Positions 52,384-62,088 of a stretch of 64,000 bases of DNA are shown here, piece by piece. The DNA lies in contig QHVI01000010.1 in NCBI GenBank assembly GCA_003223515.1, positions 31,789 through 95,788 on the forward strand, in the 5' to 3' direction. Both the position numbers and the translations under genes were made by a program. The DNA comes from Candidatus Angelobacter sp. Gp1-AA117 (lineage in GTDB: Bacteria > Acidobacteriota > Terriglobia > Terriglobales > Acidobacteriaceae). Numbering within the stretch: the stretch's first letter is position 1; every line of letters starts with the position of its first letter. Below the pieces are notes generated by a model. It saw only the letters and a list, made by a program, of their open reading frames with translations, did not search any database and had not been told where the DNA came from.

Positions 52384-54174
52384 ATGCATCGCTGGTCACA
52401 ACTTTTTATCCCCACATTGCGTGAAGCGCCTGCCGACGCCGAGGTCGCCAGCCACAAATACCTGATACGTGCAGGTTACATCCGCCAGCTTGCCGCAGGA
52501 CTTTATTCCTACCTGTTTCTGGGCCAGCGCGCCATCCTGCGCATTACTGCCATTGTGCGTGAAGAGATGAATCGCATCGGGCAGGAGTTCTATCTGCCTG
52601 CGCTGCATCCGCGCGAAGTGTGGGAGGCCAGCGGACGCTGGTCGGTGATGGGCGACAACATGTTCCGCCTGAAAGACCGTGGCGGACGCGATCTCTGCCT
52701 GGGTATGACCCATGAAGAGATCATGACTGAGATCGCCCGCAAAGAGCTGCGCAGCTACAAGCAGTTGCCGCAAATCTGGTATCAGATTCAGTCGAAGTTC
52801 CGCGACGAGCCCCGGCCCAAGTCCGGCCTGATCCGAGTGCGCCAGTTCACCATGAAAGACTCATACTCCTTTGACATCGATGCCGCCGGGCTCGACGTCT
52901 CCTACCAGAAGCACTATGAGACGTACCGGCGCATCTTCGACCGCTGCGGCCTCAAGTATGCCGTAGTCGAGGCCCATTCCGGGGCTATGGGTGGCTCGCA
53001 GTCGCATGAGTTCATGGTGATGAGCGATGCCGGAGAGGATATGGTGGCAAGCTGCAGTAAATGTGGATACGCCGCCAACCTGGAAAAAGCCACATCGCAG
53101 CTCGCTCCCGCTGAAGACCTGCCTGGTGATGGCAAGCCTGAAGAGGTGCACACGCCGGGCATGAAGACCATTGAGGAGGTTGCAAAGTTCCTCGGGGTCT
53201 CGCCCACCCAGAAGATCAAGACTCTGGCCTACATGCAGGTCGAAGCCGATCCCAAAGCCCCGGGCGGGAAGAAGACGCGTCCGGTGATCGTGCTGCTGCG
53301 CGGCGATCATTCTTTGAATGAAGCCAAGCTCACCACGGTGCTGGGAGGGAAGGAATTCCGTCCTATGCAAGCGGATGAGATCGAGCGGGTCTTTCGTTCT
53401 CCGGCGGGCTATCTGGGGCCAGTGAAACTGCCGGCCAGCTCCGGCGGCGGCGATATCGGCAGCCACACCCAGAAGCTTCTGCTGGATTCTCTGCCACTGC
53501 TGTTTGCGGACACTGCGTTGAAGGGCCGCAAGAACCTGATCACGGGCGCCAACAAAGAGAATTACCATCTGCGCAACGTCACTCCCGGAAGGGATTTCTA
53601 TCCCACGGAGTGGATTGACCTGCGCAATGCCTCTGCGGAGGAGGGCTGTCCTAACTGCGGTCATCCTCTTGAAGTGGGTAAGGCGATGGAAATCGGCCAT
53701 ATCTTCAAGCTGGGTTATAAATACTCCAAGTCGATGGGAGCCACGGTACTCGATAAGGACGGCAAAGAAGTCGCGCCCATCATGGGCAGTTACGGCATCG
53801 GCATCGAGCGCATCCTGACCTCGGCCATCGAACAGAATAATGATCAGGACGGCTTCTGGCTGTCCCGGTCCATCGCTCCCTTTGACGTGGTCATCACCCC
53901 CACCAATGTGAATGAGGGCAGCCTTCTGCAAACCGCTGAGCACATTGCCCGGCAGCTTGAGGGGATCGGGCTGTCTGTGCTTCTCGATGACCGGGATGAA
54001 CGCCCCGGCGTTAAGTTCAAGGATGCCGACCTGGTCGGCATTCCTTTCAGAATCAATGTTGGCAAGAAGGTTACGGAAGGGAAAGTTGAGGTGGTTACCC
54101 GCTCGACACGCCAGTCTCAGGATGCTAATATCCCCGAAATTGAAGGCCATTTCAGGCAATTAACCCAGTCCTGA
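52384..54174 (+). CDS. proS: Prolyl-tRNA synthetase
   Basis: 596 residues, the bacterial ProS length with an inserted editing domain. Class II motifs: '[38 protein letters not shown]' (motif 1), '[26 protein letters not shown]' (motif 2), '[20 protein letters not shown]' (motif 3). The INS editing domain lies about 240-400 ('[23 protein letters not shown]', '[16 protein letters not shown]'), and the anticodon-binding domain is at the end ('[58 protein letters not shown]'). It charges tRNA-Pro and clears mischarged alanine. It begins the run proS, DUF4845, penicillin-binding protein, TPR. Confidence 0.97.
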   Translation: MHRWSQLFIPTLREAPADAEVASHKYLIRAGYIRQLAAGLYSYLFLGQRAILRITAIVREEMNRIGQEFYLPALHPREVWEASGRWSVMGDNMFRLKDRGGRDLCLGMTHEEIMTEIARKELRSYKQLPQIWYQIQSKFRDEPRPKSGLIRVRQFTMKDSYSFDIDAAGLDVSYQKHYETYRRIFDRCGLKYAVVEAHSGAMGGSQSHEFMVMSDAGEDMVASCSKCGYAANLEKATSQLAPAEDLPGDGKPEEVHTPGMKTIEEVAKFLGVSPTQKIKTLAYMQVEADPKAPGGKKTRPVIVLLRGDHSLNEAKLTTVLGGKEFRPMQADEIERVFRSPAGYLGPVKLPASSGGGDIGSHTQKLLLDSLPLLFADTALKGRKNLITGANKENYHLRNVTPGRDFYPTEWIDLRNASAEEGCPNCGHPLEVGKAMEIGHIFKLGYKYSKSMGATVLDKDGKEVAPIMGSYGIGIERILTSAIEQNNDQDGFWLSRSIAPFDVVITPTNVNEGSLLQTAEHIARQLEGIGLSVLLDDRDERPGVKFKDADLVGIPFRINVGKKVTEGKVEVVTRSTRQSQDANIPEIEGHFRQLTQS

Positions 54175-54197
54175 AGGATATATAGCAAGGTGTGTGA

Positions 54198-54542
54198 ATG
54201 GGAAAAGCGAAAACTTTTATAGGGTTCGGACTCCTCATTATTATGTTTTATGTCGGGTGGAACCTGCTTCCACCTTACTTCCACGATTATGCCTTCCGTG
54301 ACGATCTGGATGAGGTCGCCCGGCGGAATTCTTATTTCACTCAAAAAACTGACGAGGATTTGCGCGACATTGTAATAAAAGAGGCTGCCAAAGAGTCTAT
54401 ACCGTTGAAGGAAGACCAGATTACGATTGACCGCACCGGCGATGGTTTAGGAATTACTGTCCACTACCGGGTGCATGTCGATATGTTAGTGCATCCAATG
54501 GACTTAGACTTTACGACCAATTCACTCAATAAACGGATATAA
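54198..54542 (+). CDS. DUF4845-like membrane-anchored protein
   Basis: 114 residues. One N-terminal membrane helix ('FIGFGLLIIMFYVGWNLLPPYF') is followed by a small alpha-beta domain: 'YAFRDDLDEVARRNSY...DEDLRDIVIKEAAKESIPLKEDQITIDRTGDGLGITVHYRVHVDMLVHPMDLDF'. The pattern matches DUF4845 proteins, which in many bacteria lie near lepB or other envelope genes. It is 23 bp downstream of proS and about 90 bp upstream of the penicillin-binding protein. Function unknown. Confidence 0.7.
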   Translation: MGKAKTFIGFGLLIIMFYVGWNLLPPYFHDYAFRDDLDEVARRNSYFTQKTDEDLRDIVIKEAAKESIPLKEDQITIDRTGDGLGITVHYRVHVDMLVHPMDLDFTTNSLNKRI

Positions 54543-54631
54543 TTAAAGACGAACCGGAAACTTCTCAGCAGCCCAGCAGGTAACGCTCTGGCCCGCCACG
54601 CGTCTGAGAGAGGGGCAGCTCCGCTCTACAA

Positions 54632-57253
54632 GTGGCCATAAAAATCAAAATTCCCCGCTTCAAAGGCTTTCGCAACAGCCTATCCCACCCTGTTGTAAGG
54701 GCGGCTGTGGCGTCGTTCATCATTATTTGCACCATCCTGTTCGGCGTATTCTCGTACTACTACATCAAGTACCAGAAGATCGTAGACAAGCGGATGAGTG
54801 GCCAGATCTTCGCCAACACCGCGAAGATTTACGCCCAGCCTCGGGGTGTCCGGGTCGGACAGAAGGCTGACATTCGCGAGATTGCCAATTATCTCCGTCA
54901 TGCGGGCTATACCGAAGAGGGTGAACAGGGCAAATCCAAGCTTGGCACCTACAAGCTGCTGAACGCAGCCATTGAGGTCAAGCCCGGCTCCGACTCCTAC
55001 TACAACTCGGAAGGCGCGGTTGTCCGTGTCCATGAAGGCAAAGTAGAGAAGATTGCCGCTCTTGGGGATTCCAAGGACGAGCTTTCCGCCTACCAGCTTG
55101 AGCCTCAGCTTGTGACCGGCCTCTTTGACGGCCAGCAGCGCGCCAAGCAGCGGCTGGTAAAGTATGACGACGTTCCCAAGGTCATGGTGGATGCCGTCAC
55201 CTCCATCGAAGACCGCCGTTTCTTCCATCACAACGGCGTCAACTACTGGCGGCTCATGAAAGCCGGCTGGATCGATCTGCGTGAAGGCGGCAAGCAGCAG
55301 GGCGGCTCCACCATCACCATGCAGGTGGCCCGTGGCTTCTTCCTTACCCGTGAGAAGAAGATCAAGCGCAAGATGATCGAGATCCTGATTTCCATTGAGC
55401 TGGAGCAGCGCTTCTCCAAAAAGCAGATTTTCGAGCTTTACGCCAACCAGGTCGATATGGGCCAGCGTGGCTCATTTACCATTACCGGCTTCGGCGAAGC
55501 AGCCCAGGCTTATTTCAGCAAGGACCTCAAAGACATCACTCTTCCTGAAGCGGCCCTGCTCGCCGGAATGATTCAGGCTCCCAGCTATCTTTCGCCGTAC
55601 CGGCATCCGGAGCGCGCCATGGAACGTCGCAACCTGGTGCTGGAATCCATGGTTGAAAACGAGGTTCTGAGCCGCGCCCAGGCAGATGCCGCTAAAGCTA
55701 CTCCGCTGAAGCTGGCCCCCCAGAACGTGGAAGCCAGCGATGCTCCCTATTTTGTCGATCTCATCCGCGAGCAGTTGCTCTCGAAATATGCTGAAGACGA
55801 TCTGAACGGCGCCGGATACCGCATCTACACCACCCTTGATCCCGCGCTGCAGAAAGCTGCTGCTGAAGCGGTTGCGGTGGGCATCAGCGAGGTGGATAAG
55901 CAGGTCACAAAACTTCGCACCCGTAAGGTGAAAATCGGCAAAGGCAAGAACGCCAAGACCGAGACCAGGATTCTCTCCGGGCCTACGCCCCAGGTGGCGC
56001 TGGTGGCTCTCGATCCTCATACCGGGGATATGCTCGCCCTGGTCGGCGGACGCAACTACGGATACAGCCAACTCAACCATGCCACGGCCAAGCGTCCCAC
56101 CGGCTCGATCTTCAAACCGTTTGTCTATGCCACAGCAGTGAACAATGCCCTTACCGGCGATCAGCCAGTGCTTACCCCCGCCTCACTGGTCGATGATTCA
56201 CCCGGCGCCTACAGCAACGGCGACGAAATCTATACCCCCAAGAACTACAAAGACGAGTACAAGGGGCAGGTCAGCGCCCAATACGCCCTGCAAATGTCAT
56301 TGAACAACGCCACCGTAAAAGTCGCCGAGATGGTGGGCTATGACAAAGTGGCCGCGCTGGCCAAATCTGCCGGAATCTCCTCGGTTAAAGCAACTCCAGC
56401 AATGGCCCTGGGTGCCTATGATGCTAGCCCCATGGAGATGGCGGCGGCTTACACCGTCTTCAGCAACGGTGGACAGCGCATCACGCCCATCATGGTGAAA
56501 TCCGTGCGCGATGCCACCGGGAACGTGCTTGAAGACTTTCAGGCGCAAAAAAACCAGGTGCTCGATCCGCGAGTGGCCTATGTTGTAACCACGATGCTTC
56601 AGGGAGTCATCAACAACGGGACGGCAGCCGGTGTGCGCTCCCGTGGCTTTACCGCTCCGGCCGCAGGCAAAACCGGCAGCTCCCATGATGCCTGGTTTGC
56701 CGGGTTCACCTCAAATCTGCTCTGCATTGTGTGGGTAGGCTATGACGATTACAGTGACATTAAGCTGAGCGGCTCTGCCCTTGCCGCACCCGTGTGGGCA
56801 GAGTTCATGAAGCGCGCCATCGCTCTTCCCAACTACTCTGACGTGAAGCCATTCTCTCCGCCCAGCGGCGTAGTGCAGCTTTCCATTGATAAAGTGACGA
56901 ATACCGTCGCCACGCCTGCATGTCCCAACGATTACGTGATGGCTTTTATCGAGGGCACGCAGCCCACGCAGACCTGCGAGCAAAGCGCCGCCGACCATCG
57001 CAATATCTTCCAGAAGATTTTCGGCATGGAAGCCAAGCCGAATCCGCCTCCGGTGGTGTCTAATACACCACCAGCGGCTCCCGCTCAGAAGCCGGTCGTG
57101 TCCGCCCAGGAGTCATCGGACGAAAAAGATGACCAGGGTAAACCCAAAAAGAAAGGTTTTTTTGGGCGTATATTTGGATCTATAAAGGGAGACAATAAGG
57201 ACAAGGACAAAGACAAGAGGCCAGCCCCTTCCGGCGCTGGCCCTGGCCCATAG
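54632..57253 (+). CDS. Class A penicillin-binding protein (glycosyltransferase/transpeptidase)
   Basis: 873 residues from GTG 54632. Membrane anchor about 25-45 ('AAVASFIIICTILFGVFSYYYI'); a UB2H-like region (about 60-150: 'YLRHAGYTEEGEQGKSKLGTYKLLNAAIEVKPG'); GT51 domain with 'SIEDRRFFHHNG' (catalytic Glu), 'QGGSTITMQVARGFFL' and 'KIKRKMIEILISIELEQRFSKKQIFELYANQVDMGQRGSFTITGFGEAAQAYF'; and a transpeptidase domain with 'KRPTGSIFKPF' (SxxK), 'SLNNA' (SxN) and 'AGKTGSS' (KTG). A charged Pro/Lys-rich tail ends it. It polymerises and cross-links peptidoglycan, most like PBP1b. It is followed 17 bp later by a TPR gene. Confidence 0.95.
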   Translation: MAIKIKIPRFKGFRNSLSHPVVRAAVASFIIICTILFGVFSYYYIKYQKIVDKRMSGQIFANTAKIYAQPRGVRVGQKADIREIANYLRHAGYTEEGEQGKSKLGTYKLLNAAIEVKPGSDSYYNSEGAVVRVHEGKVEKIAALGDSKDELSAYQLEPQLVTGLFDGQQRAKQRLVKYDDVPKVMVDAVTSIEDRRFFHHNGVNYWRLMKAGWIDLREGGKQQGGSTITMQVARGFFLTREKKIKRKMIEILISIELEQRFSKKQIFELYANQVDMGQRGSFTITGFGEAAQAYFSKDLKDITLPEAALLAGMIQAPSYLSPYRHPERAMERRNLVLESMVENEVLSRAQADAAKATPLKLAPQNVEASDAPYFVDLIREQLLSKYAEDDLNGAGYRIYTTLDPALQKAAAEAVAVGISEVDKQVTKLRTRKVKIGKGKNAKTETRILSGPTPQVALVALDPHTGDMLALVGGRNYGYSQLNHATAKRPTGSIFKPFVYATAVNNALTGDQPVLTPASLVDDSPGAYSNGDEIYTPKNYKDEYKGQVSAQYALQMSLNNATVKVAEMVGYDKVAALAKSAGISSVKATPAMALGAYDASPMEMAAAYTVFSNGGQRITPIMVKSVRDATGNVLEDFQAQKNQVLDPRVAYVVTTMLQGVINNGTAAGVRSRGFTAPAAGKTGSSHDAWFAGFTSNLLCIVWVGYDDYSDIKLSGSALAAPVWAEFMKRAIALPNYSDVKPFSPPSGVVQLSIDKVTNTVATPACPNDYVMAFIEGTQPTQTCEQSAADHRNIFQKIFGMEAKPNPPPVVSNTPPAAPAQKPVVSAQESSDEKDDQGKPKKKGFFGRIFGSIKGDNKDKDKDKRPAPSGAGPGP

Positions 57254-57270
57254 CCACCAGGAGGGTCCAA

Positions 57271-58080
57271 ATGAATCGCTTCAGCCGCGCAGTTCTTATC
57301 TTCATGCTGCTGTCAGGCATTCGTCCTTTGGCCCAGGAACCTCAATCCGGTTCCGGGTCACAGCAGCCTGGCAATGTAACCCCGCCATCCCCCACCGCAT
57401 CCGTTGAAGATCTGGAGAAAGACGGAGACTCGCTCCGCGCCCGCAAGGAATATCTGGATGCGCTCGATTATTACTATGCAGCTATGAAGAAGTCTGACAC
57501 TGCCCCACTCCACAACAAGGCAGGTATTGCGCTGCTCCAGGTGAACCGCTACAAGGAAGCTAGAAGAGAATTTCAGCACGCCTTGAGTATCGACAAGAAT
57601 TATGCCGATGCGCACAACAACTTGGGCGCTACCTACTACCAGATGCGCCGCTTTGGGGCAGCCGCCGGAGAATACCGCAAGGCGGTGAAGTTGAATGATC
57701 TCAAGGCGAGCTTCCACAGCAACCTTGGCATCGCTTACTTCGCCATGAAAGACCTGGATAGAGGCAGCAGGGAATACGCCCGCGCCATGGAACTCGATCC
57801 TCACATCTTCGATCCGCAGCCCTCCGGGGGAGTTTCGATCAAGCTCGCGGCCACCGGCGACCGGGCCGCCATCAACTACGTTCTGGCGAAAATGTTTGGC
57901 CAGCGCGGTGACGCCGAGAGATGTCGCCTTTACCTGAGCAAGGCCAATGAAGAAGGGTACCCGCACGTACAGGACGCACTCAAAGATAATGAATTCGCCA
58001 CCTTGCGGAAGGATCCGGAGTTCGTGAACTTTGTGCGCTCGTTGAAGCCGCCGCAGCAGCCCGAGAACACCAGCAACTGA
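57271..58080 (+). CDS. TPR-repeat protein, probably exported
   Basis: 269 residues; AGGAGG lies just before the ATG. A signal-like N-terminus ('RFSRAVLIFMLLSGIRPLAQ') precedes four or more TPR units: 'SLRARKEYLDALDYYYAAMKKSDTAPLHNKAGIALLQVNRYKEARREFQHALSIDKNYADAHNNLGATYYQMRRFGAAAGEYRKAVKLN' and so on. A final helical part ('RCRLYLSKANEEGYPHVQDALKDNEFATLRKDPEF') resembles the end of other acidobacterial TPR proteins. The close spacing to the penicillin-binding protein suggests a scaffold or regulator of cell-wall synthesis; this is inference. Confidence 0.85.
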   Translation: MNRFSRAVLIFMLLSGIRPLAQEPQSGSGSQQPGNVTPPSPTASVEDLEKDGDSLRARKEYLDALDYYYAAMKKSDTAPLHNKAGIALLQVNRYKEARREFQHALSIDKNYADAHNNLGATYYQMRRFGAAAGEYRKAVKLNDLKASFHSNLGIAYFAMKDLDRGSREYARAMELDPHIFDPQPSGGVSIKLAATGDRAAINYVLAKMFGQRGDAERCRLYLSKANEEGYPHVQDALKDNEFATLRKDPEFVNFVRSLKPPQQPENTSN

Positions 58081-58284
58081 AACATTGCAAAATGACCTGG
58101 GCAGATAGGCTTCTTTACTTTTTGTTTCCTTTGCGTCCTCCGCGCCCTTTGCGGTTGCATTTGGTTTTGACGCGTCTGCTCGATTGCAGTAGAGGTCGGC
58201 GATGATGGTCAGGGGCTGAATGCTGAATGCTGAGTGCTAAGTGCTGTTTTCACTGGCAAACTTTTTTCAGCCACCCTGCTTCTA

Positions 58285-58390
58285 AGATATTGCTGCGTGC
58301 TTTGGGGCATCAGGGCAACGCAGCACAGAATGACCCACTGGTGAAGCGCTCAGCCGCTGTTAGCAGGGAACCAGTGGGTTTATTTTTTTG
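58285..58390 (+). ncRNA. Candidate two-hairpin RNA with intrinsic terminator
   Basis: TGCTGCGT (58291-58298) pairs perfectly with ACGCAGCA (58318-58325), forming hairpin 1. ACCCACTGGT (58333-58342) pairs perfectly with ACCAGTGGGT (58370-58379), with an inner AGCG/CGCT stem, and is followed directly by TTATTTTTTT: a strong intrinsic terminator. A weak promoter-like pair TTTTCA-N16-GATATT (58264-58291) overlaps the 5' end, so the start is uncertain. No reading frame ends here and no gene lies directly upstream. I do not recognise it as 4.5S, 6S, tmRNA or RNase P RNA. Confidence 0.4.
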
Positions 58391-58496
58391 TTGTCCCGAG
58401 CGCTGGCGAGGAACCCTATTCTATCCAGGTGAGTTGTTTACTTCCTTTTTGTTTTTGTTGCACTAAATTCAGAACCCATTAGGCTTTCTCAGTGTC

Positions 58497-58970
58497 TCAG
58501 TGTCTCAGTGTCTCTGTGGTGAGTTTTTGTCTTTGCATCCTCCGTTTGCCCCTTTGTATAAACTTACTCTTGCTTCCTCTGCGTCCTCTGCGGTAAAAGG
58601 TTTTTGGTTGTGGCTCGCCACGCTGTATTACTAACGTTCGAATTCTTCTCTGCTTGCGACGAATTCTCCCGCGCAGCCAAGGGGCGCGTGCGACCCATAG
58701 CGAGCAACACACCGTCAAATTCAATACACATCAACTACTTTTATTACCTCTGCGTCCTCTGCATTGCTAACAATCAAATTCGTCTCAAGCCGCGAAGAAT
58801 TCTGCTTGGGCAGCTAAATGCTAATCCCATTTCTGATTCGCGAGATTCGCGCAGTTCGCTTCATTCGCGGCTTACTGGCCTTCCTCTGCGCTCTCTGCGT
58901 TCTCTGCGGTTAAAGCCGTTTGGTTGTGGCCCGCCACGCTGCGGTAAAAGGTTTTTGGTTGTGGCCCGCC
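58497..58970 (+). repeat. Cluster of CTCTGCGTCCTCTGCGG-type repeats and copy 2 of the 150-bp repeat
   Basis: Four tails of the type CTCTGCGTCCTCTGCGGTAAAAGG/TTTTTGGTTGTGGC occur at about 58574-58615, 58748-58763, 58885-58930 and 58940-58970; GTCTCAGTGTCTCAGTGTCTC units lie at 58493-58515. The segment 58624-58763 matches 27386-27530. Confidence 0.75.
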
Positions 58971-59054
58971 ACGCCCGGGAATTAGGGGGTAAATTCTCCT
59001 CAAAAAAATCTTGCCTTTCGTTCCATTCTGCTATAGAACTACTACTCATATACC

Positions 59055-60487
59055 ATGGACCGCTTTCGCCAGGAACGCCTCGATATGCCTGAAAACGAAT
59101 CTCTGCCCGGCCTCGATGCGCCCGCCGTGCCCACCGAGCTTGCCCAACTGCAAAGTATTGAATCTCTCTTTCGCGGCCGCTTTCCGGAAGGCTATGTTCC
59201 CCTGTCCTCACCGGATGAAACCAGCGAAGAAGCTGATGAAGCTGATGAAACTGATGAAGAGGCCGGCGAAACTGATCTGGCGGATCTCTGGAATCCTGCA
59301 TCCGAGCTTCTCTCTATTCCTCCCGGCGACTTCATTGGGCCGCTACCCGACTCTCCCGAGATCATGGCAAGGCTCACCGGCTTCATACGCCGGTTTCTGG
59401 CCTGCTCGGATGACCAGCTCACCGTGCTGGCTTTTGGGTGCTGCACACCTGGTGCTATCGCGCCTTCCACGTTAGCCCTGGCCTCAATATCTATTCTGCC
59501 GAAAAGACCACCGGCAAAACCATCTGTTTGCAACTTCTCCATGTCCTCTGTTCGCAGCCTTGGTATGCGGCCGCCCCTGCGCCTGCAGACGTCATTCAAA
59601 AGACCTTGGTCGAGCCCGCTACCATCCTGCTCGATGACCGTCATCTCACCTTCTCGTCATCAGGCTGGCAGCAGGTCATAAACTTCTTGGTTTGTGGTCT
59701 GGTGGATGAGGAACGCTATTTTGCCAGTCACGGCAGAAGGGTGGTAAAAGGCTACAACCTCTTTTCTCCGCGTGCTTTTGCCGGGCGAGGCCCTCTCCCC
59801 TCGGCGCTCGCCGACCGCAGCATTCCTGTTTGTCTGCGCCCCGCGACATTCTCAGCCGTCAAGCGTATTCAAGTGGCCGAAGTTGAAGATGATTACGAAC
59901 TGCTGATTGACCTGATGAAACATTGGGTGGTGCGGAATTTCAATCAACTGTTCTATTCAGCGGTCAGCCGTGAATCCCCGGCAGAGGAGTTGGCGCATCT
60001 GAATATCCATCAGCGTGACCACGTGGAACCGCTGCTCCTCCTGGCAGATCTTATTGGTGGCGCTTGGCCGCAACAGGCGCGCTTTGCCTTGAGGCGGATT
60101 TTCCACAATGCTCGCAACGACAAAATCAATCAATCCATCCTCGCGCTTCACGATGTTCGTGAAGCTTTCCTTCACTGCCATGATCCTGATCGCTTGTCCA
60201 CCAGCTATCTGGTACAGCATCTATGTGAACTTCAGGATCGCCCTTGGGCCGAATGGAGTCGCGGCAAGCCCCTCAATGGCCGCTCTCTCGCTCTGCTTCT
60301 TGAGGGCTTTGGTATTCTCCCGGACAGGCAACGCACCGCTGCCGGTGCCCCGGTCCGCGGTTATGACCGTAAGGCTTTCCTGCCATCATGGCAGCAATTC
60401 TGTGATCATCATCCTGAGACTGGCTGTTCCGCTTCTGTTCCGGAACAGGAAATCTCAATCGGAACAGCGCAACCCGAAGCAATCTAA
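59055..60487 (+). pseudogene. DUF3631-like ATPase/primase-associated protein interrupted by a -1 frameshift
   Basis: The N-terminal frame starts at ATG 59055 and carries an acidic stretch ('SSPDETSEEADEADETDEEAGETDLADLW', encoded by a GAAGCTGATGAA-type minisatellite), then 'MARLTGFIRRFLACSDDQLTVLAF'. The family continues in the -1 frame as 'WVLHTWCYRAFHVSPGLNIYSAEKTTGKTICLQLLHVL' from about 59437 and ends at 60487 (P-loop-like 'SAEKTTGKT', 'TILLDDRHL', 'SPRAFAGRGPLPSALADRSIPVCLRP'). The join lies at GCTTTTGGG (about 59429-59437). One extra T would restore a single frame of about 478 residues. Options are a real mutation, a base-calling error in a T run, or programmed slippage. DUF3631 proteins are linked to mobile-element replication. 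Confidence 0.75.
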
Positions 60488-60657
60488 GGACTTGAATCGA
60501 TTTGTTCCGTGTTCCGCTTCATCTTGCCATTTTGAAAGTTAACCATTGAGTAAACAGGGCAAAATGCCTTGGCCCGCAAGTCGGGTTCATGTTCTTTGAA
60601 AACTGAATAGAAGTCGCGACTTCATTAGGACAACCGCTCTGCGTGCAACCCGCGGTA

Positions 60658-60686
60658 AGGGCCGATCCCTAGCCGGGATCGGCCCT
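60658..60686. other. Long perfect hairpin without T tract
   Basis: AGGGCCGATCCC (60658-60669) pairs with GGGATCGGCCCT (60675-60686) around TAGCC: a 12-bp stem just upstream of the permease remnant. No T run follows on either strand, so it is not a typical terminator; it may be an element end. Confidence 0.5.
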
Positions 60687-60709
60687 CCATCTCGTGACCC
60701 TCAGAGGGT

Positions 60710-61285
60710 GTGACTTCTTGCATCTACCTATCCAAACGTATTGGATTCTTAGCCGACATTTTCCTGCGCACCCGGCAGCCCGGCATTCCTTCCTTTGATG
60801 CGTTGCGCCATCGAATTCTGGAGTTCAACAGCTCCCTGGTGGCCTATGGGCCTGAGGATATGCAGCAGACGGTCGCCAATTCCATTGCCGGCAAGCGCTT
60901 TACCATGTCTTTGCTGGCCGTCTTTGCAGCGCTGGCTTTGGTTCTCGCCAGCATAGGCATTGATGGCGTGCTCTCTTACCTGGTAGGACAGCGAACGCAG
61001 GAGATCGGTGTACGCATGGCCCTGGGTGCCCGGCCCATCGATGTGCTTGGTATGGTGCTCAGAGATGGCGCCCGCATGACGCTGCTTGGCATTGCCATTG
61101 GAATGATTGCGGCGCTGGCGCTCACGCGGCTGATGGCAAGTGTGCTCTTTGGCGTGAGCCCCACCGACCCGCTTACCTTCACAGGCGTAGCTCTTTCACT
61201 CTGCGCCATAGCCCTGCTGGCCTGCTACGTGCCCGCCCATCGCGCCACCAGGGTAAATCCCGTGATCGCGTTGAGGCATGAATGA
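60710..61285 (+). pseudogene. C-terminal remnant of an acidobacterial FtsX/MacB-type orphan permease
   Basis: 191 codons that match only the last quarter of an 800-residue permease: 'FLRTRQPGIPSFDALRHRILEFNSSLVAYGPEDMQQTVANSIAGKRFTMSLLAVFAALALVLASIGIDGVLSYLVGQRTQEIGVRMALGARPIDVLGMVLRDGARMTLLGIAIGMIAALALTRLM' followed by the last membrane helix and 'VPAHRATRVNPVIALRHE'. The first 13 residues are unrelated, and no N-terminal half exists upstream, so the gene is truncated and probably inactive. This family is greatly expanded in Acidobacteria and supports the taxonomic guess. Confidence 0.85.
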
Positions 61286-61571
61286 GGCTTAAGAGCAGCG
61301 TTATGCGCGCCTGAAAGACCGTGTTTGTAACAGGGAAGAAGCGTCTCTGGCATCAACGCTTTGGGTCGCTCTCGAACCCGAGAACTCGTAAGAACGCCCA
61401 CTCACAGGACCTCGAACCCGAACTGGAGCATTGTCCAAATAGCGAACAAGCACAGAAGGTTGGGTGGATCCTGCGATTCCGGTCCAAAAACCGCCTCGTG
61501 AATGGATGGGAGCATGTGGCGAAATTGCGTTGGTTGCCGGCAGCGAAGTCTGGGTTTGGACCCCTTGACGG
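61286..61571. other. Gene-free gap
   Basis: About 285 bp after the permease remnant. I see no supportable gene, repeat or terminator in it. Confidence 0.4.
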
Positions 61572-61997
61572 TCAGCGGATCCGTACTGAGGCGTGTTGGA
61601 CATCCTCCTCGGTGGCAGGCTGTTCTGCATTTGTGAGCGTTTCTGTCCGCAACACATCGTTGGCCTCTCTCTCTGCCTCTGGGGGCATGGGTTCAATGAC
61701 TACAGATTTGTTGAGTGTGCGTTCCAGCAGGCAGGCGCCACCCGAAAGCGCCAGCCATGTAAATATCCCTTCGACCGGCTTGCGGGAAAGAAACAACGCC
61801 GCCGGAGCCGCGATCCACAGACTGAGACAATAAAAGCAGTCCAGCAGGGCAGCCCAGAATCCTGTTCCGGCGCACCGTCGCAGCCAAACCACCAGTTCCC
61901 AGGGACCGTCCTCAGCGTTCAACAGGTGCGTTACGCGCCAGACCGAAAGGACGCCAAGAAAAAACCAATAGAATTGCGTGCCCATGAATTCACTCAT
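61572..61997 (-). CDS. DUF1360 family membrane protein
   Basis: 141 residues from ATG 61997. The family signature is clear: 'FLGVLSVWRVTHLLNAEDGPWELVVWLRRCAGTGFWAALLDCFYCLSLWIAAPAALFL', with the conserved W-R-x-T, E-D-G-P and C-x2-C elements (C-F-Y-C here). Two to three membrane helices follow, and the tail is hydrophilic. DUF1360 proteins often occur with sporulation, phage-tail-like or injection-system loci, but their function is unknown. Confidence 0.85.
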   Translation of the reverse strand: MSEFMGTQFYWFFLGVLSVWRVTHLLNAEDGPWELVVWLRRCAGTGFWAALLDCFYCLSLWIAAPAALFLSRKPVEGIFTWLALSGGACLLERTLNKSVVIEPMPPEAEREANDVLRTETLTNAEQPATEEDVQHASVRIR

Positions 61998-62088
61998 CGC
62001 ATTATGATCCGCAGCGGAGCGGCTGGTTGGCCGTCCCGCTACGGAGCACATTGGAACTGGTGCCTGCTGCCAAGGGCAGGCAACCAGA

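Larger units (their letters stand above)
58081..59054. other. Gene-free, repeat-rich region
   Basis: About 970 bp without a supportable gene. It contains several copies of the CTCTGCGTCCTCTGCGG/TTTTTGGTTGTGGC repeat, copy 2 of the 150-bp repeat (58624-58763), TGCTGAATGCTGAGTGCTAAGTGCTG units (58220-58245) and a candidate structured RNA at 58285-58390. Confidence 0.6.

Noticed and set aside
58285..58390. Identity as 4.5S (SRP) RNA
   Set aside because: The conserved GGAAGGAAGCAGC-type loop is missing.
59429..59437. Classical -1 slippery heptamer at the DUF3631 join
   Set aside because: T-TTT-GGG allows re-pairing only in the P site, and no clear downstream pseudoknot was recognised; programmed shifting is not claimed.
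61301..61696. 131-codon frame on the minus strand downstream of the DUF1360 gene
   Set aside because: Overlaps the end of the DUF1360 gene in another frame and has low-complexity, non-conserved sequence.
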